Shown here: in pieces, positions 46,601 to 58,283 of the stretch
How the letters are laid out: each line of letters opens with the position of its first letter
How positions within the stretch are numbered: position 1 is the stretch's first letter
NCBI RefSeq assembly: GCF_020360975.1
Contig: NW_025408669.1
Span: forward strand, 62,001 to 126,000
Length of the DNA: 64,000 nt
From: Hirsutella rhossiliensis
Lineage: Eukaryota; Ascomycota; Sordariomycetes; Hypocreales; Ophiocordycipitaceae
Reading direction: 5' to 3'
The notes under the pieces: model-generated
Seen by the model: the letters and a program-made list of their open reading frames with translations, nothing else
What the model was told of the DNA's origin: nothing
Database searches by the model: none
Program-made: the position numbers and the translations under genes

Positions 46601-48950
46601 AGGTATTCGAAATATCTATAATACGTTTAAAAAGTAGTTTTTTATTTATCTCCTTCTTAAATTTAAATATATTAATACGTATTCTATATATTAATCTTAG
46701 AAAAATACTTAGCTCCTTAATAGCGGTTAATAATCTCTAAAATAAGAGGTAAAGGGTACTAATTTATTTATATAACTTAGTTAAGTCCTTAGTAGTCTAT
46801 ATATAGCGATAAAGTACTATCTTTTTTTAAAATAAAAAGGATAAGCGCCCTAGCTAAGCTCTTTAACTCTTAGATTATTTTCCTTTTTATCGCGTCTTAG
46901 ATTTAGTCGTATAATATATAGAGTTCCCTTTATAATAAAAGGTAAATCGGTCTATAAAGGGGTTCTATATTAAGGATTAAAATAATTAAGTAGTTTATTC
47001 CTTTTTTAGCTAGTAGTAAGTTAGATTTATTAGCTAAGAAAGTATCTTTAAACTAATAAAGAGTTAATAGGATTTTAGCTTATTCTTCTTATAAAATCCC
47101 TTTATCTATATCTTTATTTAGTAGTAGGATTAGCTTTAAATTAAGCGCTATTATATATACCCTTACTTTATTCTTTTATTTATAAAGGAATCTATAGGGG
47201 TTTTATAGGGTTTCGCCCCTTAGTTAATACTTAAACTATTATTACTATTTCTATAAGATAATATAAATATATTTATCCTTTAAGGTAGTAACTAATAAAA
47301 AGATTAATACCTAATTATTTAGCGTTAACTTATTAGTACTAATATAGAAATAAGTAATTATCTTTTTAGTGCCTCTTATATTTATTATTTAAAGTAGTAC
47401 TAACTATACTTTATACTCCCTTACTTTAATATTACTAAGCCCTAATAACTTAAGGTATAATTGCGCTACTTATAGTAATCCTTACTATTAGGTAAAGTAT
47501 ATATCTATAAGGTTAATAGTACTATAAGTATCTAAGTATATAGGGACTTTAATAAGGTTTCGCCTTAATATCTTTATAAGAGTTTTAAGTAACTATCTTA
47601 TAAGTATTAAGTTTACTAAGGGAGAGGCATTTACCTTAATATCTTACTTTTTCCTTATTTTATAGTATTAAGTCTAAGAGTCTTTACTAAGGTTTCTACT
47701 TTTAAAGAATTAGTATATTCCGTAAATAAGTATCCTAGCTTATTATATTAAAAATATATAATTCCTAATTAAGTAAAAGATCCTCTTCCTTAATAACGTC
47801 CTTTATTTTAGCCCTTAGTAAGTATATTACTAGCTTACTAGTTATTAGTTAAATCGGTAGTATTTCCTTAACGATTTAGCTTAGCTTATTAGCCTCTTTA
47901 ATTCCTTTCCTTATATATACTACCTTAGGGTATAGTACTATTTCTATTCTTAGTTCCTTTAAGGGTAAAAGTAGTATTAATATATCGCCTCTTATTAATA
48001 GTAGTATCTTAATATTATTAAGCGACTTATATAATCTCTTCTTATTAATAGGTATAAATAGGTATTAAGTAAAGGTTAATTTAGTCTCGAAGTTATAGCT
48101 CTAGCTTAGCAAAAAATATAAGAGTACGCGCCTTTTTTAATAGGCGTTTAAAATACCTCTTTAAGGAGTTAAGGTATAAGCTAAACTCTAAGAGGGACTA
48201 GTATTCTTATTAGCGAGCCTCCTTTAATTATATCGCTTATAATATCTCCTTATTTATAGTATCTTTAATTAAGATAAGTATCTATTCTTTAAAGTATACC
48301 TAATCTATACTATATTTAGTTTAGTCGATTAGCGTTTATTCTTTAAGGTATTAGCGCTATCTCGCTTTATAGTCGCTATATATATAATCTACTATATAGA
48401 GGATCTTTATTTTATTATAATAAAAACGTTTAAGCGCTACCTTAAAAGCGTCCTTTAGATCGTAAGTTTAGTCTAAACGTTTCTATATATTAGTAGGTTA
48501 AGATAATTAAGCGATATTCTTAATCTTAACCTCGCTTATACGACTACTATCTAATATAAGGGAGTAGGACCGTCGACGCTTCCTTAAACGGATAGTAATA
48601 GTACTAGCGTATTTAGTAATTTCCTCCTTTAATTATATAACGCGATCTAATAAGCGTTTCGTCTCCTCTAGCTCCTTAACCTATACTTATAAAGCTATAA
48701 GCCTTTCTTTATAAGACGGTTATCTTATACTTATAGGTAGTAATATCTTTAATATAAGTAAAACGTTATCTATAGTAAGGGTCTATTCTAAGGATATATC
48801 TTCCTATTCTTTATCTCTTAAGGAAATACTAAATATATATAATAAAGAGGCCTTAACTAGTTAACTACTATATCGCGCTATAAGAGCGTTATATAGTCTT
48901 TTTTAAGTAGCTATCTTTATTAAGTAACTAAAAAGGGAAGCTTTAAAAAT
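43606..48950 (-). pseudogene. Gypsy-D2 pol, gag and leader, broken
   Basis: Aligned in reverse with 23187-28536 of Gypsy-D1. Integrase with chromodomain-like tail lies at about 43900-45100, RNase H about 45750-46150, RT about 46400-46900, protease about 47500, gag with knuckle about 47720-48800, leader up to 48950. More CG to TA changes than in Gypsy-D1. Confidence 0.82.
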
Positions 48951-49207
48951 TATAAGGGAATACGTATTATAGTACGATTAGTTAGGTAGTAAAGATAGCT
49001 AGAGGTACTATACTATATATATTATATTCTCTTTATTATAAAACTAAAGCTTACTAAAAGAAGGATTTATCTTTTTTTATTAAAATAATAAGTAGTCTAT
49101 AATATATAAGTAAGGTAGGTATAATTCCCTATTAATACCCTACTAATATATTAGTACTATATACCTAAGTACTTTATTAGCCTATACCTCTTAGTAGCGC
49201 TTTTATA
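48951..49207 (-). repeat. 5' LTR of Gypsy-D2
   Basis: 257 bp, starts TATAAGGGAATACG and ends GCGCTTTTATA. It pairs with 34042-34298. Confidence 0.9.
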
Positions 49208-49212
49208 CTTAC
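49208..49212. repeat. Target-site duplication cttac of Gypsy-D2, right copy
   Basis: Partner of 34037-34041. Copia-2 continues from here. Confidence 0.9.
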
Positions 49213-49908
49213 TTAAAAAAGGAAAAAGTAACTATTAAGGAGGCTATAAAAGGCCTATAATAAAAGTATAAGATAACTAAGCTAAAGGAGCTAAAGTAGT
49301 TCTTAAAAATATAAATCCTTTAAAAGAGGTCTTAATAGACTATATAGCTTACCTAGGACGCCTATATAAATAAGGCTGCTTATAAATTCCTTTTTAATTC
49401 CCTTAATATAAAGCTTCCCTTTATACTTATATTAAATAAAGAGCTTTTACTTAATCTATTCTTTTTAGCTAAGGAGTAAGAGAAATACTTATATTAATAG
49501 AAGGTTAGCGCCTTACCTTTTTTTAGCTATTACTATTAAACCGGATATTACCTTTATAGTCTCTTAGCTAGCTAGGTATTACTAGAATCCTAGCCTTAAG
49601 TACTAAGATATAGTAAATAAAGCTATCTTTTATCTTTAATTAACGAGATTATATAGTCTATACTTAAAAGGGTATAAAAGGAAGAAACTATCTATTAAAA
49701 TCTTTTTTTATTTAAGCGATTTATCCTTTATAAATAATTCCTTAGATAAAAAGCGCTTATAAAGGTATATTATATCCCTTATTTAAGGATTTATTACTTA
49801 GAGAGCTTTAAAGTAAGCTACTATTATAACTTAAAGTATAAAGGTAGAGCTACTAGCTCTTTTAAAAGCGTTAAAAGAAGCGATTTTACTTAGCTAGCTA
49901 CTTATATT
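49213..49908 (+). pseudogene. Copia-2 pol segment: C-terminal RT and RNase H, broken
   Basis: Matches 17780-18490 of Copia-1 (ELKQFL-like motif, DAYINK, RNase H SSIEAEL-like). It is cut near the RNase H end by the small LTR element and continues at 51785. Confidence 0.8.
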
Positions 49909-50088
49909 TATAAGAGCTTTTACCCTATATAGGCCTAAACTAAGGTCTAAGCTAAGTTTATATATAAGCGGCCTCCTTACTTATATAGGCTATACTTATA
50001 CTTCTCTTTCTTTTCCCTCTTATAGATTATTAACTTTCTTTTAATAGACTATACTTAAGCCTATACCTTTAGTTACTTTATAATAGTA
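49909..50088. repeat. Left LTR of the small element
   Basis: 180 bp. Contains CTATATAGGCC and a TATATAAGCGGCC promoter-like segment and ends TTACTTTATAATAGTA. Same length as the right copy. Confidence 0.8.
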
Positions 50089-51604
50089 TAATCTACCTTT
50101 TATTTTACCCTCTTTATATCCCTATATATAGAATATTAATTTTTAGTTACCTTTAAAGTTAACGTTTAATTACCTAGTTTAGTTAAACCGCCCGCGCTAG
50201 TATATATATATATATAAATATCTATACTCTTATAATTATAAAATTAAGGTAAATATATTACTTAGTTCGCTTAGGTAATTAAGAGCCCTTTATAATAGTA
50301 ATGCTTTATATAACTAAGAGTAGTACTCTAGTACTTTAGTAAGTTTAATAGCTCTTTTATAGAGCTTAAGCTATATTTACTTTTTATAAAAGTAAAGCTT
50401 TATATTAATAGCGCTATAATAAGGGATATCTAAGGTTAATTCGACTATCTTTATATAAGCCTATCCCTATACTAAGAAAGGTATCTTTTACCGTTTATAT
50501 ATACCTATATAAATAGACTAGCTATCCTCCTTATAAAGCTCTATATTAATTTTAGCGAACTTAATATAGCTAAGTTAGTAGGCTAAGAGCTTATAACGCT
50601 TTATTAAAAGTAAAGTAAAGCTATTCTAGCCTACCTTATATAGTTTAAGGAGGTACTTTATTAAGTAAATATATATAGCTAGCTTAATATAGTAAAGTAT
50701 AATTACCTCGTTATAAGCTTAAATATAGATTAGCGTACCTATCTAAGTAAAAGGTTTATATTACTAGATATATATATTTATCTTATCTACCTCCTTTATA
50801 AGCTTATTAGTAATAAGTTCCTTTTTTTATTTTCTTTTATAGTATAAAAAGAAGATAACGCTAGTAATATTATAGATATCTTTATCTCTACTTTAAAGAC
50901 TAAGGATAGGAAGAGTTAGCGATAAAAAGGTCTTTATATAGGCTATAATAGTAAATCCTATTAATTTTAAAGTACTTATAATAAGAGGCGCGGGTAAATA
51001 TACTCTAAGTAATAAAAAGGTATATACGCTAAGATAGAAAGGAGGTTAGGTTTAATAATAGCGACTTTAGTAATAAGTAATCTTAGTAGTACCTTTATAG
51101 GCTTTATTAGCGTTCCCTTATATATAGTAATAGCTATTATATAAACGGGATATATACTTATAGTAACTAAAAAGGCAGCTAATATATAGGAAGGGCGCTA
51201 ATATAATATAACTATCGCGAAAAGAAGTACTTATATAGCCTTATATAAGAAGAAGTAAAGGCTTATATATTAAAGTACTATCCCTTACGTTATAGTATTA
51301 AGAGCTACTACTATATACTAATATAAAGGGGGCGGGATATTAAAAGCTTATTAAAGCTAGCTATATACTACTTTATATACCTTTACTCCTTATTTATAAG
51401 TACTAAAGCCTAACTCTTAAGGCGCGGCCCCTACTAATAATATAGTTTATTTAAGAAGCTTACTTAAGAGGGTATTATATATTATTTACTAACGTTTTTT
51501 CCGTAACTAAGCGTATATAATTTAAGTAAGGGTTCCGTCCCCCTAAGTATAGTATTATATATTATTTAAAGTCGCGCTTCTTTAAAAGCTAGGTAAGGGT
51601 ATAA
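50089..51604. other. Interior of the small LTR element
   Basis: About 1.5 kb, CA/TG-depleted. A minus-strand reading gives a Ser/Leu/Ile-rich frame with stops, but nothing I recognise. A (TA)n tract lies at about 50204-50217. No polymerase or capsid motif was found. Confidence 0.4.
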
Positions 51605-51784
51605 TATAAGGGCTTTTGCCCTATATAGGCCTAGACTAAGGTCTAAGCTAAGTCTATATATAAGCGGCCTCCGCGCTTATATAAGCTATACCTATACTTT
51701 TCTTTCTTTTCTCTTTTATAAATTATTAACCTTCTTTTAATAAACCGTACTTAAGCTTATACCTCTACTTACTTTATAATAGTA
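51605..51784. repeat. Right LTR of the small element
   Basis: 180-bp direct repeat of the left copy, with CG retained in places where the left has TA (GCGGCCTCCGCGC against GCGGCCTCCTTAC). Confidence 0.8.
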
Positions 51785-52399
51785 TCTTTAAAATAATAAA
51801 TTCCGTCCTTATTATTTATTAAATATAATAATATATAGACTATATAAATTCTTATAGAAATTATAAAGCTATTAACCTAGCTATAGTATATTACTATCTA
51901 TTAGTATTAACTATACTAAGATAGTTAAAGGGGACTTATTTCTATTTATTAAGTTTTAATAGTATCGATAAAAGTATATAGTCTTATAAAGCCCTTACTA
52001 AAGTAAAGGCTAGCTATCTTTTTATAGTATATAGGGTAAGAAGATATCTAAGAGAAGCTGTTTTTAGAGGCCCGCCTTAAGAGTTTATAAGAGGAGTTAA
52101 TATCCTATATAAGAATATAACGTCTATAGCTAAAGAAAAGGAATAGGGTTTTCCCTTTTAAAGGGCCCCTTATTTTAATTAGGGTTTTCCCTTTTAAAGA
52201 AGGCCCCCTTTCTTATAGGACTTTCCTTTTTTAAGCCCTTATTTCTTAAGTAGGTCTAAAAGAGCCTATAGACCTAAAAGGGCCCTTACTCTCCTTAAGT
52301 AAAGGGATAAGTATAGAGCTAAGAACCTCCTTTATATACTTACTAGCCCGAAGCTATATTAGCTATACTCTTAAGGGGCAGGCTATAGCTAAGGGGGTA
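51785..52399 (+). pseudogene. Copia-2 pol C-terminus and 3' untranslated region
   Basis: Matches 18496-19122 of Copia-1. The RNase H end lies at about 51785-52130, followed by the 3' region and polypurine tract (CTAAGGGGGTA, 52389-52399). Confidence 0.75.
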
Positions 52400-52895
52400 T
52401 ATCGTAAAGCGTAGCTTAAATTTATAGTTCTTAGAGATATCCCTTAGTAAGAGGGACCTAAGAAGCTAAAAGGCTAAGGTAGAAGAAGGAAGAAGGAGCT
52501 AAAAGAAGGTATAGAAAGGAGGTATAGAAAGGAGGGTAGGGGTAAGAGGGGAAGTAAATATAGTAATAGCTTCTTATAGAGGTAGTAAAAGATAAGATAA
52601 ATATACTAGTAACGGCTAGAAAAGAGAGGAAAAACTAGTAAAAGGCTAAGTAGTTAAAAGGATATTAATAGCTTCTTTAAGTAGGATCTTCTTTATTATT
52701 TAAGATATTAAAGAGATATAAAGGAAGTTATTAAATAAAGGAAAGAATAATAATTAAGGTAATATAATAATTACTCCTTTATTATAATTACTACCCTTAT
52801 AAGAATTAAATAACTTTACCCTACCTATCTAACCCCTTACTTTTACTTTAACTTTATATATTTTTTATATACTTCTTATATCTCTCTTTATAAGA
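52400..52895 (+). repeat. 3' LTR of Copia-2, RIP-damaged
   Basis: 496-bp LTR starting TATCGTAAAGCG and ending TTTATAAGA. It aligns with 19123-19599 and with the undamaged 6520-6994. Its greater length includes a 13-bp tandem duplication (GGTATAGAAAGGA at 52508-52520 and 52521-52533). No primer-binding-like sequence follows, so this is a true outer end. Confidence 0.88.
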
Positions 52896-53280
52896 ATTAT
52901 TTCTATTATAGCTATTCTTATAAGTAATTATTAATAAATCGGCTTATATAGCTAAGAATAAACTAATACCTTAAGTAAAGTAAAGCTTACTTATAGCTAT
53001 TTTTATTAAAGTTAAAGAAAGAAGAAAAGGAAGGGAAGGAGAAAAGAAAGGATACTACCTTATATACCCCTTAATAAAGGAGGCTACTTAAGGATAGCTT
53101 AAAAATAAAAGGATAGGTAACCTAAGGCTTATATTTATTTAAGCTAGCCGCTAGCCGCTTAAGGGCGCCTATAATAAAGTATATCTTTATTTAAGTAGCT
53201 AGCTAGCTAATAAGTATAGAGCTAAGTACTAGCAGCCTAAGTTAATAAGTATAAGGATAATAAGGATAGCCTCTTAAAGT
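52896..53280. other. Unassigned RIP-affected sequence between Copia-2 and Tad-2
   Basis: About 385 bp, purine-rich in the middle (AAAGAAAGAAGAAAAGGAAG). No frame or match to other parts of the window seen. Confidence 0.4.
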
Positions 53281-53389
53281 AAAAACCTCTTATAAAACTA
53301 ATATATACCTATAGCGGGTATATATCGCGACTAAAATACTAACTAATACTAAGAATAAATTTAGTAGTATTAATTACTCTTAGTAACGA

Positions 53390-54860
53390 TACTATGCTAA
53401 GGCTAAGGGGTAGGTAGATATAGTAGCGGCCCTCGATATACCGGGCTCGATTAAAGTATATAGCATAAAGAGACGCTACCTAAATTTATATACCTTAATA
53501 GGGCGAGTTAATAAACCTAAAGCAGCGATATAATACTAGCTTAGGCGCTAAGCGACCTTATAGAAAAAGTAGTATATAATAAACTCGCGGGCTTTATCCT
53601 AAGCGTATAGTTTAATAGGGTATAAGTAGTAGTTAAACGGCTCTCTAAGGTAAAGAGCCGCGCTAGTAATATATCGTTAGTAGTCCTCTATATAAATAAA
53701 AGCTTTAAAATAATAATCTAGGATACTATTAAGGAGGTAGTTAAGAAAGAACTCCGCCTAAGTATTGCTTTAAGCCTAGGGGGCCCTAAGCGAACCTAGG
53801 CCGCGGTTATAGCTAAGACTAAGGGACCTAACTTAATATAAAGCTATAGTAAAATAGGTCCTACCGCGCTATAAACGTAAGATTATTATAATCTATATAA
53901 GGGAACCGCCTAAAATCCTAAGCCGCGAACTAAAGGATATAGTAAAGGTAGTAAACACGGCCTTAAAAGCTATAAGCGCTATAGCGGCGAGGCGCCTTTA
54001 AAGTAAAGATATTATAGTTATATTTAATACCGCGGCGAGAGCCTACTAAAGGGACTAAGGCTAGGTTAAAGCTATATTTAAACTAAAGGCTATAATTACC
54101 TACTATACGTATATAGTAGTCGCTAAGAATATCCCCTTAAGGGTAGTAATAGTAAATAAGGAGCGATTACTCTATAAGATTATAAAGGCAAATAAAGTTA
54201 AGGTCCTTTAAGCTTAAGGGCTACGCCCCTAATCTAAGATATTAATAGTAATAAGTATACTTATTAGGGTTAGTAGCTTAAAGGAGGCTAATAAGCTCTA
54301 TAACTTAGGCCTAGTCCTTAAAGTATAAATCTTTTAATATAAACCTTATAATAAGTTAGTATAACTATAGAGGTACTATAACTACTATAAATAGAGCTAT
54401 ATTACTAAGCGGTATATATTAATATAACTTTATAGCTAATATAAGAGTATATTATATAATAAAAGCAAGGATAAATATAGAGCTAAGAAGGGCGAAATCC
54501 CTTATAACTATATCTTATACTAAGGAGACTACCTATTATAGACCTAGACTTACCCTATAGTAAATAAAGCCTAGGAAAAAGTAAGGGAAAACTACCTATA
54601 ATAACCTTAATAGTTCGCGAATACTTAAATATATACTAAGTAATAGGTACTCCCTACTATCGAAACCTAGGGCGTTCTTAAATCGACCGCGGTCTAAAAG
54701 TAAGGACTAAGTAGACCGCGCTAGGATAAGAGGTCGAGCTTAAGATACCCGCCGGCTAATAGGGCTAGGGAGGCTAAACTAAGTATAAATAATATTTATA
54801 GGTATAGTAGATAAAAAAGCGCTAGGAGATAAAGCGCCTCCCTCCTTATATAAATAACCC
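53390..54860 (+). pseudogene. Tad-2 ORF1 (gag-like RNA-binding protein), broken
   Basis: Plus-strand frame with LSRELKDIVKVVNTALKAISAIAARRL, IIVIFNTAARAY and TYIVVAKNIPL, features of Tad-clade ORF1. CCHC knuckles follow at about 54340-54410, reading YNYYK..YITKRY with the Cys residues turned to Tyr. It would coat the element RNA. The stops are RIP-type. Confidence 0.72.
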
Positions 54861-54879
54861 CTTTTACCTTAACCTTACT

Positions 54880-57800
54880 TATATATAACTAAAAGTATTA
54901 TTCTAAAATATATAAAAGAGATATAAGCTAGCTTAGTTACTACTTTACTATTAAGCTAGCTTTAACTTAATAGTACTATAAGAAGTAGAAGCTATACTAA
55001 GAGGCGCCCCCCCCCCCTTAAAGTAGCGCCTTATAGCCTAGTCTATAAAGAGGGGAGGTACGCGCTATATATATATAAAAGGCTTAGGCTAAGGACTTAG
55101 TCGCCTTAGTTTAGACTAAATTAAAGTAAGGTGATTTTTAGGGATAGTATTAAACTATAAGCGATTTACTTACTACTAAGGGTTATAAGGGCTAAAGCGT
55201 TATATAACTTAAGCGTAATTAAACTAAAGTACCTTATAGTAATAATAAGGGACTTTAATATCTACTACCCGCTTTAAGATAGATATAATAAAACCTTAGA
55301 TAGCGTAATATAACTTATATAAGAGGTAATAAGACTATAACTTAAACTCGCTACCTTAAGAGGGAAGTATATAAGATTTTTCTATAGCTAAAGGGATAGT
55401 ACTATTAACCTAGCTTAAGTAATACTAAAGACTAAGATATAGTATACTAGGCCTAACTTAGACTTAACTAAGTTAAACTATATCCCTTAGACTATTATAC
55501 TATAGGTCGATACCTAGGCCTAGGTACCTAAACTAGCCCTAAGGTAGAAAGAAGTAAAAGTAAAGCTAGTTAAAGCTAAGACTATATCCTAGCTAGGACT
55601 ATACTAGCTAATACTTTAAATACTTAAGGATATTAACTAGGACCTAAACTATATCTTTACTACTTTAGTATAGATCGCGATAGCTATAGTTCTACGCTAA
55701 GGGCGAGTATTACCTAAGGGTAACGTATAGTTTACCTTAAAAGTAAGGAGGGCGATAAGGGAGGCTAAGAGGGTAAGGAGGAAGTATAAGTAGGAAAGGA
55801 GTAAGGCGAACTAAGAAGACCTATATAAGGCGTTTATAACTTAAAAGCAGACTATTTATAAGGTAAGGAGGGCTTACTAGCGCGAGTTCTTAAAAGAATT
55901 TAGCGCCGATAATACTAAGCTTTAAAATATAAAAAGGTAAGCTAGACTCTATAGTAAGCTACTACTAAAACCGACTTATATCCCGCCGCTAGTTAAAGAA
56001 GGTAAGGACTAACTAATAGAAACCTTTAAAAGGAAGGCCTAGATATTAGCTACTAAGTTCTTCCTATTAAAGGCCGGCACGACCTAAGGGCTACCCTAGC
56101 TTATAGCTAAGGCGACCCTTATAGTTAACTAATAGATCTAGCTAGCCGACGTTATAGTAGCGCTAAGTAAGATAGTAAGCTAGAAAGCGGTAGGTTTAGA
56201 TAGCGTCCCTTTAAGGTTTATTAAGAAGTATAGCCTAGCTTTAGTTTAGCGACTAGCTATAATCTTTAACGCTTATACCTAACTTTTATATTTCCTAGGT
56301 CGGTTCTATAGCGTGAACATAGTAGTTATTTAAAATCTAGGTAAGAGGCCGGAAGCTTATTATATAGTAAGGGGATAGAGACTAATTTCCCTCTTACTTA
56401 TAGTAAGAAAAGTACTTAAGTAGATACTAGCTTAGAGGATTACGGGAGTAGTAAAGGTAAACGGTATCTTATTAAATAGATAAATAAGGAATATAAAGGA
56501 ACGCTTTATAAAGGCAGCGATCTTATTAGTAATAGAACTAATACGCGTAACCTAGGCCTAAAAGGGTATTATATCATTCTTATAGCTATATATTAAGGGC
56601 GTATTTAATATAGTTAACTATAAACAGCTTATAAGGGAACTAAAGCTTAAGGGATACCTTAGATAGCTTATAAGCTTAATATAAAGCTTTATAAGTAATA
56701 AAAGATCGACCCTTTATTTTAATAAAAAGACCTTAAAACTAACTTAAGTACTAATAAGAGTCCCTTAAGGCTCCTATTTATCTTTAATCTTATTTCTATA
56801 CTATATAATCCCCTTATATAAAAGGCTTAATATAATATATAGTATTTATATTATTAGCTTTACTAATAATATAAATATAGTTAGTATTAAACCTAATAAA
56901 GCTACTATAGTAGTACGCTTAAAGGAAGCTTAAAGGGTATATATAGAGTAAGTAACTAAGTTTATAGTTACTTTCGAACTATTAAAGAGCGAGTTAATAT
57001 ACTTTATATAAAGGAGATAAGCGATAACGATATTAGTCTACCTTAAGGCTAACGTAGTAACTTTAGTTTAAGAGGCCTACTTACTAAGGGTCTAGGTATA
57101 TCGGAAACTATATTAAATAGTATACCTAAAATAGCTCTAAGTAAAGTTAAAGCGCTAGACTATAGCCCTAACTAGGCTCGCGGCGTTTATATAGGGCTAT
57201 ACCTTACTATACGCTAAGGAAGTCTATAATAAAGTAATCTAGTCCTTAATCTCTTATACTATAGTTATATTTTATAAGATAACGCCTATAAAAGGAAAAC
57301 TATATAGGATTATATAGGACCTTACTTAGGACTAGTTAGCCTACCTCTAGGTAGTAATAAGCGCCTACTATATAATCTTAGTCTATTAAGTTAAAGCGGA
57401 GGTATAGGTGCCCTTAATTAACCTTTACTTAAACTAAAGAATAATAAATACCTTTTAAAGGCTAGAGGACTTAGGGCTCCTAGGCTAAATCTAACGCGCG
57501 TTTAACGCGGTCGCGGGTATACTTAAAAGGAGGCGATACTAAAGAGAGAGTAGGCCCTTAGCAGCGCTACCTCTAAGTAGACCCCCCCTTATAAAAGAGA
57601 TAAGGGGGGTCTAGGGCTAGATAAGATCGGACGACCTCTTAGATAAAGCTAAGTCGCTTAAAAGGCTAAATAAGGAATAGGCCGCTTAAAAGAATACTAA
57701 GGAAAACGCGATTTAATAATACTAAAGTACCTTTTACCCTACTAACTTCCCGCCTTAGTTTAATAAAGTAATAACGCTAGACTATTATAAGGGCCTCCTT

Positions 57801-58250
57801 AAGTATATTAGCATAGTAATTACTTAGATATATATAAGAAAGATCGGGCTTAATAACTTCCTCTTTAACTAATAAGTCCTTAATATAATTTCGCTAATAT
57901 ATACTTATAGATAAAAATAAAATACTATCTACTATATAATAATTAACTATCTATTAATAGTAAAGGTAAGGGAGACCCTCTTAATATAGGCTTAGGATAT
58001 AAGTAATATAAGAGTAGGCCTTTAAGGGGAAAAGATAGTAGCGGCGCTAGTATAATAGTTCCTTTACTTAGGTAAGCTCTGCTAGTTTAACCTAGCTTAG
58101 AGGCTATATATAGATATACTAGATAATAGGACCGGGGTCGCGCTAAAGGTAGAGCGGCCTTAACTAAGACTACCTTAGCTAACTACTTCCCTTACTAAGG
58201 CGATCTAAGAAAGGAGAGGACTTATAATAATAGGACTATAGCTTTAACTA
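54880..58250 (+). pseudogene. Tad-2 ORF2: endonuclease and reverse transcriptase, broken
   Basis: The endonuclease starts near 54890 (LKVLF.NI.KRYKLA) and contains a Pro run from an 11-base C tract (55007-55017), SLVYKEGRYALYIYKRL, IIRDFNIYYPL.DRYN and STIDLA (DSTIDLAW-like). RT lies at about 56140-57000 with KAVGLDSVPLRFIKKY, VLIRVP (GIPQGSPLSP-type box damaged), LILFL and a box reading ISFTNNINIVS at about 56855-56890 (FxDD altered by G to A). This arrangement fits the Tad1 clade of fungal LINEs. The protein nicks target DNA and reverse-transcribes in place. Stops are TAA/TAG. Confidence 0.82.
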
Positions 58251-58283
58251 AATTAAACCTAAACTAAGCGTAAACCTTATTAA
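58251..58283. other. Short convergent gap in Tad-2
   Basis: Lies between ORF2 and the end of the opposite-strand gene. From here to about 58430 there are degenerate repeats of a CTAAACTAA-like motif, matching GGTTCGGT-like repeats in Tad-1 (36590-36770, other strand). Confidence 0.35.

Larger units (their letters stand above)
34042..49207 (-). mobile_element. Gypsy-D2: full-length chromovirus, minus strand, carrying a LINE
   Basis: Same family as Gypsy-D1, in reverse. LTRs of 257 bp at 34042-34298 and 48951-49207 and a cttac duplication mark it. Subtracting the Tad insertion and its duplication leaves 7,805 bp, against 7,809 for Gypsy-D1. Minus-strand gag and knuckle lie at about 47700-48950, pol at about 43880-47600 (RT box near 46500). 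The opposite-strand gene is on the plus strand at 42041-43605. RIP is more complete than in Gypsy-D1, with many CG to TA differences. Confidence 0.92.
49909..51784. mobile_element. Small LTR element, 1,876 bp with 180-bp LTRs
   Basis: Two direct repeats of 180 bp (49909-50088 and 51605-51784) start TATAAGAGCTTTT / TATAAGGGCTTTT and end TTATAATAGTA. They enclose about 1.5 kb. It interrupts Copia-2, whose sequence is continuous across it by comparison with Copia-1. I could not settle the target duplication (atatt on the left, tcttt on the right). The interior shows no RT, integrase or gag motif, so it looks non-autonomous. Its mobilising partner is unknown, but a related LTR end occurs at about 60650-60762. 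Confidence 0.75.
32771..52895 (+). mobile_element. Copia-2: partial copia element hosting three insertions
   Basis: Matches Copia-1 from its integrase-RT linker to its 3' LTR, in segments 32771-33506, 33962-34041, 49208-49908 and 51785-52895. The interruptions are a solo gypsy LTR, Gypsy-D2 and a small LTR element. The 5' LTR, gag, protease and most of integrase are missing. The single aaaat at about 33110 is the empty site for Gypsy-B. More decayed than Copia-1. Confidence 0.88.
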
